From UBA1402 sp964488495 (GTDB lineage: Bacteria > Bacteroidota > Bacteroidia > Bacteroidales > UBA1402), in contig CAZAUQ010000016.1 of assembly GCA_964488495.1 (NCBI GenBank), positions 1-39,236 of the forward strand: a DNA stretch of 39,236 nucleotides, written 5' to 3'. Below, one piece after another: positions 32,649 to 39,236 of this stretch (position 1 is the first letter of the stretch; each line of letters opens with the position of its first letter). The notes beneath the pieces are model-generated. The model did not search any database and was not told the DNA's origin. It saw nothing but the letters and a program-made list of their open reading frames with translations. The position numbers and the translations under genes are program-made.

Positions 32649-32678
32649 CAAAGGTAATATTTAGGGCCGATAATTCAA
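32649..32678 (-). promoter_or_regulatory. Consensus promoter of the M23-dxr-rseP operon
   Basis: On the minus strand TTG (32678-32676), 19-nt spacer, TACCTTTG (32656-32649), a full match to the Bacteroidota consensus. Predicted start near 32643 leaves a leader of about 14 nt. Confidence 0.85.
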
Positions 32679-32689
32679 GGCCTCTGTTT

Positions 32690-33463
32690 TTAAAAAATAT
32701 GGACCCTGCCCGTTTCCGGTTCAAATCCGAATAAATCATTTTTGAAAACACGCTGCAAACATTGTTGAGCAATCAGCTCTGATGGTGTTCCCTTTTCTAT
32801 GCCTCCGGCTTGCGGTCTCATCAGCCATATCCGGTCGGATAAACGCAGGGCAAGCTCCAATTCATGTGTACTTAATAAAACTGTTTTTCCGGTATCACGA
32901 GCCAGATCTCTCAACAAAACCATCAGTTCAACCTTGTTGCTCAGATCCAGATGCGAAGTGGGTTCATCCAGAAAAATGAGCGGAGTATCCTGGGCCAGGG
33001 CTTTAGCCACCATTGCCCGTTGGCGTTCTCCGTCGGAGAGTTCTGTCAATAGCCGTTGTGCAAGAGCTCTCAGGTGTACACGCTCCAGAGCTTCTACTAC
33101 TTTATGGTGATCCTCCCGGCTGAGTCTTCCAAAACGGCCGGTATGCGGATAACGCCCCATACTTACCAGCTGGTTCACCGAACAATAAGGAATTTGTACA
33201 GGCTCAGTAAGCACCAGGGCTATCAGGGCAGCCTTTTCCGGCATGCTTAGTTTTTCCAGTTCTTTACCTCCCACCAGAACCGATCCCTTCAAAGGAGCCT
33301 GTAAACCGCTCAGCGTACGGAGTAAAGTGGATTTACCACAACCGTTGGGGCCAATGACGGCAAGCATTTCAGCACGGGCAATCTGCAAATTCAAGTCACT
33401 CTGTACTACGATTTGTTGGGCATTGCGCATATAACCTATGCTCAGGTCTAGAGTATGGATCAT
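32690..33463 (-). CDS. FecE/BtuD-type ABC transporter ATPase
   Basis: Cytoplasmic ATP-binding subunit of the iron-siderophore, haem or B12 uptake class. The 257-aa protein has Walker A GPNGCGKST, Q-loop region, signature LSDGERQRAMVAKAL, Walker B LIFLDEPTSHLD and the H-loop STHELELA. All catalytic motifs are intact; the signature has Asp in place of the usual second Gly, seen in this subfamily. It overlaps rimM by 4 bp (ATGA) and is the last gene of the PBP1A-murA run. No permease or binding protein is next to it, so its partner lies elsewhere. Family places it with metal-chelate importers, but the substrate is unknown. Confidence 0.9.
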   Translation of the reverse strand: MIHTLDLSIGYMRNAQQIVVQSDLNLQIARAEMLAVIGPNGCGKSTLLRTLSGLQAPLKGSVLVGGKELEKLSMPEKAALIALVLTEPVQIPYCSVNQLVSMGRYPHTGRFGRLSREDHHKVVEALERVHLRALAQRLLTELSDGERQRAMVAKALAQDTPLIFLDEPTSHLDLSNKVELMVLLRDLARDTGKTVLLSTHELELALRLSDRIWLMRPQAGGIEKGTPSELIAQQCLQRVFKNDLFGFEPETGRVHIF

Positions 33464-33999
33464 TCTTGTTGCTCAATATCGCAGAGGCCTTCGGGCAGGT
33501 TCATAAACAAAATCCTCTGCCTGACATCCCTGCTGTGTATGAAATCTTCGGTGGCAGGTATGAGCAACTCTGTGTTTGCCTTCCTGACCAGAAAAAGAAC
33601 GTTTGGGGTGCTGGAGTCTACTGCCTGGATCAAACCCAGGCTTTGGTTGCTATGGATATCACGGATTTCAAATCCCAGATAAAAATCCCAGCTATCTTCA
33701 GTTGTTTCGGGAGCGAACCCGTCAGCGTAAGTCTTAGGGTAAAAAACCTGTCTGTCTGCCAGAAAACGAGCTTGCGATTCGTTGTTGATACCATCCAGTT
33801 TTACCAGAGCAGAATTATCGGAACGAAAACGATACGATTCCACAAAAAAAGGCACCAGAATACCATCAATTTCGAGTATCCAAAAGGGAGCTTCGGTACG
33901 ATCAAAGACTTCGTCGGTAAACAAAAAAATCAGTTCTCCCCCCAAACCGTGAGGTTTGGCGAAACGGCCAATGGCGAATACCTCAGAAGACTTAATCAT
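33460..33999 (-). CDS. rimM: Ribosome maturation factor RimM
   Basis: Binds S19 and assists 16S rRNA 3'-domain maturation. The 179-aa protein has the N-terminal barrel (FAIGRFAKPHGLGGELIFLF), the KLDGINNESQARFLADRQVFYP segment and a C-terminal PRC-barrel beginning YLGFEIRD, ending with LIPATEDFI. The ATG follows the murA stop without a gap (TAAATG), and its own stop overlaps the ABC ATPase start. MurA-RimM adjacency is a recurring order in Bacteroidota. Confidence 0.95.
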   Translation of the reverse strand: MIKSSEVFAIGRFAKPHGLGGELIFLFTDEVFDRTEAPFWILEIDGILVPFFVESYRFRSDNSALVKLDGINNESQARFLADRQVFYPKTYADGFAPETTEDSWDFYLGFEIRDIHSNQSLGLIQAVDSSTPNVLFLVRKANTELLIPATEDFIHSRDVRQRILFMNLPEGLCDIEQQE

Positions 34000-35304
34000 T
34001 TAAATGCGTTTTATATTTGCTCCCAATGCGTTCAGACGCTGGTCAATACGTTCGTATCCCCGGTCTATTTGCTCAATATTAAAAATACGGCTCTCACCCT
34101 GTGCCGACATAGCTGCAATCAAAAGGGCGATACCGGCCCTGATATCGGGTGAGGTCATACAGGAACCCCTGAGCACTTGTTGCCTGCCCAGGCCAATTAC
34201 TGTAGCCCTATGAGGATCACACAGAATAATCTGAGCTCCCATATCGATGAGTTTATCCACAAAGAACAGGCGGCTTTCGAACATTTTCTGATGAATCAGT
34301 ACGCTGCCTTTAGCCTGAATAGCCACCACGAGCATAACACTGAGCAAGTCGGGAGTCAGGCCGGGCCAGGGCGCATCGGCAATGGTCATAATAGAACCGT
34401 CGATAAAGGTCTCAATGGTGTAACTATCCTGAGCAGGGATAAAGATATCGTCACCTCTGCGTTCAAGCCGGATGCCCAGACGGCGAAAACTGTCGGGAAT
34501 CATCCCCAGTTCATTGTATGCCACATCCTTAATGGTTAGTTCAGAGGCCGTCATGGCTGCCATTCCTATGAAACTGCCCACTTCTATCATATCGGGCAAA
34601 ATCCGCATAGAGCATCCACCGAGGCTGTCGACTCCGTCAATGGTGAGCAAATTGGAACCAATGCCTGAGATCCTGGCTCCCATAGCGTTCAGCATACGGC
34701 ACAGCTGCTGGATGTATGGTTCGCAGGCTGCGTTATAGATGGTAGTTCTGCCTTTTGCTAAAACCGCGGCCATCAAAATATTGGCTGTTCCGGTTACAGA
34801 AGCTTCGTCCAGCAACATATAACAACCTTCCAGTTTTTCTGCTTCAACGGTATATAAGGAGCGGGCGGTATCGTATTCAAAACGGGCACCCAGCTTTTGG
34901 ATACCCAAAAAGTGAGTATCCAGCCTTCGTCTGCCAATTTTGTCCCCTCCGGGTTTAGCAATAATTGCTTTTCCAAAACGAGCCACCAAAGGGCCTACCA
35001 TCATCACAGAGCCCCTCAGAGCTGCACTTTTCTCGAAAAAATACTCCGTTTCGAGTTTGTCCAGATCGATGTCGTCTGCCTGAAAACTCCAGCTGCCATT
35101 GCCCAGCGAGCCGGTTTTAACGCCAAGGCCGGCCAGTAATTCTATCAGGTTGTTGATATCCAGAATATCGGGGACATTGTGAAGTATAATTCTTTCGGGA
35201 CTGAGTAAACAGGCACAAAGCAATTGCAGAGCTTCATTCTTGGCTCCCTGGGCTCGTATGGCCCCCTGCAGCTTGCGCCCTCCTTCTATATGAAACGATG
35301 CCAT
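34000..35304 (-). CDS. murA: UDP-GlcNAc enolpyruvyl transferase, Asp-type active site
   Basis: First committed step of peptidoglycan synthesis: adds enolpyruvate from PEP to UDP-GlcNAc. The 434-aa protein has the two-fold EPSP-synthase-like fold with GAKNEALQLL near the N-terminus (Lys22-Asn23), LRGSVMMVGPLVARFGKA, and later DASVTGTANILMA. The loop that normally reads PGGCxIG here reads PGGDKIG, with Asp121 (codon GAC at 34944-34942) in place of the catalytic Cys115. This substitution keeps activity in other organisms but removes the residue that fosfomycin alkylates. DUF4290 lies 24 bp upstream; rimM follows directly. Confidence 0.96.
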   Translation of the reverse strand: MASFHIEGGRKLQGAIRAQGAKNEALQLLCACLLSPERIILHNVPDILDINNLIELLAGLGVKTGSLGNGSWSFQADDIDLDKLETEYFFEKSAALRGSVMMVGPLVARFGKAIIAKPGGDKIGRRRLDTHFLGIQKLGARFEYDTARSLYTVEAEKLEGCYMLLDEASVTGTANILMAAVLAKGRTTIYNAACEPYIQQLCRMLNAMGARISGIGSNLLTIDGVDSLGGCSMRILPDMIEVGSFIGMAAMTASELTIKDVAYNELGMIPDSFRRLGIRLERRGDDIFIPAQDSYTIETFIDGSIMTIADAPWPGLTPDLLSVMLVVAIQAKGSVLIHQKMFESRLFFVDKLIDMGAQIILCDPHRATVIGLGRQQVLRGSCMTSPDIRAGIALLIAAMSAQGESRIFNIEQIDRGYERIDQRLNALGANIKRI

Positions 35305-35328
35305 AGTATGTTGATTTTTCGCTTGCCT

Positions 35329-35943
35329 CTACTTACGGCGTTGTCCTGAATTGTTGCCTTTTTGTTTCTTGACGTAAGTTACTTCGCGGGGTTCCACCAA
35401 ATGCAACTCTTCTTCCTTTATGTCTATTTTACCCTCAGACATCAGCCTTAAATCATCAAATATCTTTTTGTCTTCGACCGATTCGCGGTTCATGGTTAAA
35501 AAACTCTTTTTCATATGATTGGCCAAAAGCTGGATCAGACGTTCTTTGTCCGGGCCGTCTTCCATTCCCAATACTTTGTCAATCAATTCTTCGGTGGTAT
35601 GACCGTAATGTCTTACTTTAATGGTTTTAGAACCGTAAGGCACTTTCTCGGGCCTGGAATGAAGGTTTTCCTTTTGAATGATTTCGCAGGGGTATTCAAT
35701 ATCCAGCTTAAAATCGGACATAATGGCCAGATGGTCCCAGAGTTTATGCTTAAAATCGTTCACATCACGCAAATGCGGAAAAAGATTACCCATAATACGC
35801 ACAATGGTATATGCACAACGTTTACGTTCTTCGGGGTCTTCGATTTCCAGAGCATGATCAACCATACGTTGAATATGGCGTCCGTATTCGGGCAACTCCA
35901 GTTTCTTCATATGGGTATTGTATTCTAATTCATTTACATTCAT
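35329..35943 (-). CDS. DUF4290 protein
   Basis: Bacteroidota-specific family of unknown function, 204 aa. It starts MNVNELEYNTHMKKLELPEYGR, and the body is largely helical with no signal peptide or membrane segment, so it is cytoplasmic. Recurrent features are LPEYGRHIQRMVDHAL, the KRCAYTIVRIMGNLFPHLRD helix, FKHKLWDHLAIMSDF and a basic Lys/Arg/Gln end (KKQKGNNSGQRRK). It lies 40 bp after tsaB and 24 bp before murA, an arrangement I recall as widely kept in the phylum, which suggests a link to envelope growth or translation. I assign no activity. Confidence 0.88.
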   Translation of the reverse strand: MNVNELEYNTHMKKLELPEYGRHIQRMVDHALEIEDPEERKRCAYTIVRIMGNLFPHLRDVNDFKHKLWDHLAIMSDFKLDIEYPCEIIQKENLHSRPEKVPYGSKTIKVRHYGHTTEELIDKVLGMEDGPDKERLIQLLANHMKKSFLTMNRESVEDKKIFDDLRLMSEGKIDIKEEELHLVEPREVTYVKKQKGNNSGQRRK

Positions 35944-35983
35944 AACTTTTGTCTTTTAAATTGCAAGTGCTAGATCAGGCATG

Positions 35984-36688
35984 TCAATCAATCTTTCCGA
36001 TTAATCTTTCCAGCTTTCTGGGAACAGTGGCCTGAAATTCTTTTAAATAATTAGGTTCAAAATAGGCTATTTTTTCAAAACGTCCCGAGCTGAAGGCTTC
36101 CAGGGCCGGAATTACCATTTCGCCTGCTCCGGGCACCAAAGCTCCCAGTGAACATATACTTGCCCTGTTCAGCTTTTCCATGCATTTCTTTGCGCCATCT
36201 CCAAAAAAACAAAGGGTTTTGCCGGGATAAAAGTCTTCATAACTGTTTTCTTCCAGCACCAAAGCTCCTGCAGGCTGTATCTCAGTTCCCTTGTGGTCAT
36301 AAACGGCGGTATAGATTTCCATGCGCCTTGCGTCTAAGGCTGGACACAAGAGTGTATTTTCGTCCGTTTTTCCCAAAGCTTGTCCTGCAAGTATCCTCAG
36401 GGTGGACAAAGCGATAAGAGGGATGCCGTAACCGTAACAGATTCCTTTAGCCATGGAAACTCCTATTCTCAGGCCGGTATAAGAGCCCGGGCCGGCGCTC
36501 ACCGAAACAGCATCAAGAGTAAGTTCCTGCCGGTAAGCAAAACTCAGGGCTTCGTCCACAATTAAACCCAACTCAACGGCATGAGAATTAGCTCGTTCGT
36601 TCATTTTAAAAAACAAGAGTTCTTCCCCTTTACTCAGAGCTGCCGAACAGGGCTTGGTGGCGCTTTCTATATGCAATATTACAGTCAT
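35984..36688 (-). CDS. tsaB: tRNA threonylcarbamoyladenosine protein TsaB
   Basis: Non-catalytic partner of TsaD in making t6A37 in tRNAs that read ANN codons. The 234-aa protein has the actin-like ATPase fold start ILHIESATKPCSAAL, the conserved SAGPGSYTGLRIGVSMAKGI stretch and ALDARRMEIYTAVYD. The length is normal for TsaB (shorter than TsaD). It lies 27 bp downstream of PBP1A and 40 bp upstream of DUF4290, same strand, no visible internal promoter. The TsaD gene is not in the window. Confidence 0.95.
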   Translation of the reverse strand: MTVILHIESATKPCSAALSKGEELLFFKMNERANSHAVELGLIVDEALSFAYRQELTLDAVSVSAGPGSYTGLRIGVSMAKGICYGYGIPLIALSTLRILAGQALGKTDENTLLCPALDARRMEIYTAVYDHKGTEIQPAGALVLEENSYEDFYPGKTLCFFGDGAKKCMEKLNRASICSLGALVPGAGEMVIPALEAFSSGRFEKIAYFEPNYLKEFQATVPRKLERLIGKID

Positions 36689-36715
36689 TCTGAACTTATT
36701 ATGCCTTAAGAATAT

Positions 36716-39091
36716 TTATAAGTCTTCAAATACTCCCTCCATGACATCGTTTTCCTCTGCTGCATCGAACGACTGCTCGCAAGGTTGCAGATAAGGCGCA
36801 GGAATGGAAAATGAATCACAAGTACAATAACCCAGAGTGGTATCGGCATACACTTTATTCATATATAAAGCCCAGATGGGTAATGCCACGTTGGCACCCT
36901 GTCCATCGGTCATATAATCAAAATGAATATCTCGTTCTTCGCCTCCGCCCCAGGCTCCATTTACCAGTTTTGGAGTAAAGCCCAAAAACCAGCCGTCTGA
37001 ATTGTTTTGAGTCGTCCCGGTTTTTCCTCCCATATCAGCGCGGATTCCATACTTTGAACGAACACGGATACCTGTGCCCTCGTTTATGACTGCACGCAAC
37101 ATAACCTGCATCTGATAGGCGGTGTTTTCACTGAAAACTTCCGACATTTGAGGCGTAAAATAACTGATCACATTACCGTCGTTGTCTTCTATCCTGGTGA
37201 CAAACAAGGGCATTACCTTGATGCCTCCGTTTACAAAGGCCGTATAGGCGCTGACCATTTCGGAGAGAGAGACTTCGCAGGAACCTAAGGCCAGAGAAAC
37301 CACAGGATCCAGATGGCCTTTGATGCCAAAAGAACGCAACATACGCACAAAACTGTAGGGAGATAATTTACTCATCAGGTAAGCCGAAATCCAGTTGTTT
37401 GAATTGGCCAGCCCCCAGCGCAGATTTACCATTTCGCCTATCATCTTGTTCGAAGAGTTTTTGGGAGAATAGGGCTCCCCGGTTTCGGTCATCAGGGTGA
37501 TGGGCTCGTTCCGTACGGGATCGCAGGGCGAAAAACCTTCTTCCATCGCCATGGTATAAAGAAAAGGTTTAATGGTTGAACCCACCTGCCTGCGCCCTAA
37601 CATAACCATATCGTATTCAAATGGTTTGAAGCTGACACCACCCACATAAGCCTTGACATGACCATTGTAAGGATCCATCGACATAAAGCCGGCGCGCAGG
37701 AAATGCTTGTGGTAACGAATGGAATCCATAGGAGACATGATAGTATCTATCATACCTTGGTACGAAAAGACCTGCATTTCCACCTTTGTAGCAAAAGATT
37801 TGCGAATTTCCTTTTCAGACAAACCGGCTTTGCGCAAGACCCTGTAACGCTCTGTCTGGCGGGCACTGGTCCATAATATGGTATCTACCTCCCCTGTTCT
37901 CAGGTTGTTGGAATAAGGGGCATAACCTCTTCCGGCTTTTTCTTCGAAGAATTTAGGTTGCAAATCCTGAGCGATATGTTCATAGACTGCCTCTTCGGCA
38001 TATTGCTGCATCCTGGAGTCGATGGTGGTATAAATCTTGAGACCATCGGTATACAAGTCATAATTGGAACCATCGGCTTTTACATTTTTGTGACACCAGC
38101 CAAATAAGGGATTGGTTTCCCAGGCCAGAGAGTCATCACGAAATAATTGATCCTGCCAGGAAGCGTAATTTTTTCGTTTGGGTTGGGTATGCGTCAACAT
38201 AAGTCTGAGATACTGACGAAAATAAGGAGCTAGTCCCAGGCTATGGTCAACTTTACGATAATCTGTTTTCAATTCCAGTTCCTGAACAGAATCGCATACA
38301 GCCCTGTCGATGTAACCTGCTTTATGCATTTGTTCCAGCACCAGATTGCGTCTCTCTTTGGTGCGCTGGTTATAACGCAAAGGATCGTAAAGCACCGGAT
38401 TTTTGAACATTCCTACCAGGGTGGCCGATTGCTCCATATTCAATTTATCGGGAGTTGTGGCAAAATAAACCCAGGAAGCCGTTTTGATTCCTACAGCGTT
38501 GTAACGGAAATCAAACTTATTAAGATACATGGCCAGAATCTCTTCTTTTGTATAAAAACGCTCCAGTTGTACAGCTATCACCCACTCTATGGGTTTTTGC
38601 ATGGCACGTTCCAGGCGGCTTTGAGCAGGAGGAGTATACAATTGCTTAGCCAGTTGCTGAGTTATGGTACTACCCCCGCCGGCAGTTTGCTGCTGAAGAA
38701 TGACCCTTTTAAAGAATACCCGGAACAAGGCTTTTACGTCAATGCCTGAATGTTTGGTATAGCGCAGATCTTCCGTAGCAATGAGGGCTCTGACCAAATG
38801 CGGAGAAAGGTCTTTGTATGCTACTTCTACACGGTTACCTTCATCTACATAATAGGTAGATAGCATGACCCCGTCGGAAGAATAGATTTCGGTGGCGTAT
38901 TTATTTTTAGGATTTTCCAATTCCTCAATTGGAGGCATATAGCCCAGTTTGCCCTGAGCTATTTTTGTAAATAACAAAGTCAGCAAAAGCACTATTGTTA
39001 TAAAAGCGATCCACAACACCCATAGAATCCTGGAAAGAACTGAGTTTTTTGAGGCTTTTTTAATCGGTTTTGAAATAGAGGATTTAACCAT
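36716..39091 (-). CDS. mrcA: Penicillin-binding protein 1A (bifunctional)
   Basis: Class A PBP that polymerises and crosslinks peptidoglycan. The 791-aa protein has a transmembrane helix near residues 24-47, a GT51 glycosyltransferase domain (EDLRYTKHSGID, GGSTITQQLAKQLYT, KEEILAMYLNKFDF) at about 85-265 and a transpeptidase domain with SxxK in GSTIKPFLY, SNN in the second motif and KTGTT in the third. All three penicillin-binding motifs and the GT catalytic Glu residues are present. I chose the ATG at 39091 (MVKSSISKP); the in-frame start at 39130 lies inside the -7 box. First gene of the run to the ABC ATPase. The C-terminus is short and acidic (EENDVMEGVFEDL). Confidence 0.96.
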   Translation of the reverse strand: MVKSSISKPIKKASKNSVLSRILWVLWIAFITIVLLLTLLFTKIAQGKLGYMPPIEELENPKNKYATEIYSSDGVMLSTYYVDEGNRVEVAYKDLSPHLVRALIATEDLRYTKHSGIDVKALFRVFFKRVILQQQTAGGGSTITQQLAKQLYTPPAQSRLERAMQKPIEWVIAVQLERFYTKEEILAMYLNKFDFRYNAVGIKTASWVYFATTPDKLNMEQSATLVGMFKNPVLYDPLRYNQRTKERRNLVLEQMHKAGYIDRAVCDSVQELELKTDYRKVDHSLGLAPYFRQYLRLMLTHTQPKRKNYASWQDQLFRDDSLAWETNPLFGWCHKNVKADGSNYDLYTDGLKIYTTIDSRMQQYAEEAVYEHIAQDLQPKFFEEKAGRGYAPYSNNLRTGEVDTILWTSARQTERYRVLRKAGLSEKEIRKSFATKVEMQVFSYQGMIDTIMSPMDSIRYHKHFLRAGFMSMDPYNGHVKAYVGGVSFKPFEYDMVMLGRRQVGSTIKPFLYTMAMEEGFSPCDPVRNEPITLMTETGEPYSPKNSSNKMIGEMVNLRWGLANSNNWISAYLMSKLSPYSFVRMLRSFGIKGHLDPVVSLALGSCEVSLSEMVSAYTAFVNGGIKVMPLFVTRIEDNDGNVISYFTPQMSEVFSENTAYQMQVMLRAVINEGTGIRVRSKYGIRADMGGKTGTTQNNSDGWFLGFTPKLVNGAWGGGEERDIHFDYMTDGQGANVALPIWALYMNKVYADTTLGYCTCDSFSIPAPYLQPCEQSFDAAEENDVMEGVFEDL

Positions 39092-39127
39092 TTGTATAGA
39101 GATTTGTTCAAGGAACAAAAGAACCTG

Positions 39128-39135
39128 CAAAAGTA
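39128..39135 (-). promoter_or_regulatory. -7 element of the PBP1A-murA operon
   Basis: TACTTTTG on the minus strand, 36 bp upstream of the chosen PBP1A ATG, fits TAnnTTTG. No TTG at -33. It excludes the alternative start at 39130. Confidence 0.65.
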
Positions 39136-39167
39136 AAAAAAATTTTCGCAGATTAAAAAGCTTTACC

Positions 39168-39175
39168 TACCTTTG
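39168..39175 (+). promoter_or_regulatory. -7 element of a divergent + strand gene
   Basis: TACCTTTG on the plus strand fits TAnnTTTG and lies 21 bp upstream of an ATG at 39197. The TTG at -33 is missing. It faces away from the PBP1A promoter with a 32-bp interval between the two -7 boxes. Confidence 0.6.
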
Positions 39176-39196
39176 TCATGTTTAAAACATGATTTT

Positions 39197-39236
39197 ATGT
39201 CTTATTCAAGTCTGGTTTCCATTGCGGATTATTCCA
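39197..39236 (+). CDS. Start of an unidentified gene, cut by window edge
   Basis: An ATG at 39197, 21 bp downstream of a TAnnTTTG box, opens a frame MSYSSLVSIADYS that runs off the window. Thirteen residues are too few to identify it. An alternative ATG at 39189 in another frame is also open to the edge. Position, divergent from PBP1A, is the only context available. Confidence 0.45.
   Translation, partial: MSYSSLVSIADYS

Noticed and set aside
33466..34152. 228-aa plus-strand frame opposite rimM and murA
   Set aside because: Both opposite-strand genes are clearly conserved; the translation has no recognisable motif and spans a gene junction.

Overview
The window reads as a chromosomal, largely housekeeping segment of a Bacteroidota genome, most likely Bacteroidales. 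Supporting evidence: (i) promoters of the phylum-specific type (TAnnTTTG, in three cases with a TTG exactly 19 nt upstream); (ii) a short 286-aa primary sigma factor; (iii) a DUF4290 gene next to murA and rimM; (iv) a MurA with Asp in place of the usual catalytic Cys; (v) a structured RNA directly after rplT, where the Bacteroidales-1 RNA motif is known to lie. No transposase, integrase, phage gene or CRISPR array is visible.

Layout. 1-2787: end of thrS, then infC-rpmI-rplT and a strong terminator (+ strand). 2789-3012: a consensus promoter and a roughly 190-nt non-coding RNA whose ends pair with each other; this is the most interesting element in the window. 3030-6175 (- strand): resB-ccsA-tri-haem cytochrome c peroxidase, a self-contained cytochrome c maturation plus peroxidase set. 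6181-7531: pgk with its terminator. 7621-12546: a secreted-enzyme operon (S9 peptidase lipoprotein, GH2 glycosidase, RhaM-type mutarotase). 12592-15117: rpoD and htrA. 15412-15757: rnpB (RNase P RNA, + strand), followed by yihY-like, lemA and TPM-domain genes (+). 18604-20797 (-): CorC/HlyC-type protein, riboflavin synthase, tRNA-His. 20875-27962 (-): one tightly packed run of seven genes, GT2, B12-type radical SAM, GT2, SDR epimerase, ffh, folD and a DUF1460 lipoprotein. 28094-29134: a secreted EEP-family nuclease/phosphatase. 29204-32629 (-): M23-like protein, dxr, rseP under a consensus promoter. 32690-39091 (-): PBP1A, tsaB, DUF4290, murA, rimM and an ABC ATPase. The right edge carries a divergent promoter and the first codons of a + strand gene.

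Functional themes. Much of the right half concerns the cell envelope: MurA makes the first committed peptidoglycan precursor, PBP1A polymerises and crosslinks it, Dxr supplies isoprenoids for the lipid carrier, the M23-like protein is a probable non-catalytic LytM factor, RseP and HtrA handle envelope stress, and the GT2/radical SAM/SDR set probably builds a surface glycan. The left half is translation and transcription core (ThrRS, IF-3, L35, L20, RpoD, RNase P, and elsewhere RimM, TsaB, Ffh).

Limits. All calls come from reading the sequence and remembered family motifs; no database or folding search was run. Where several in-frame starts exist, the start was chosen from promoter position, signal-peptide position and spacing to the upstream gene.
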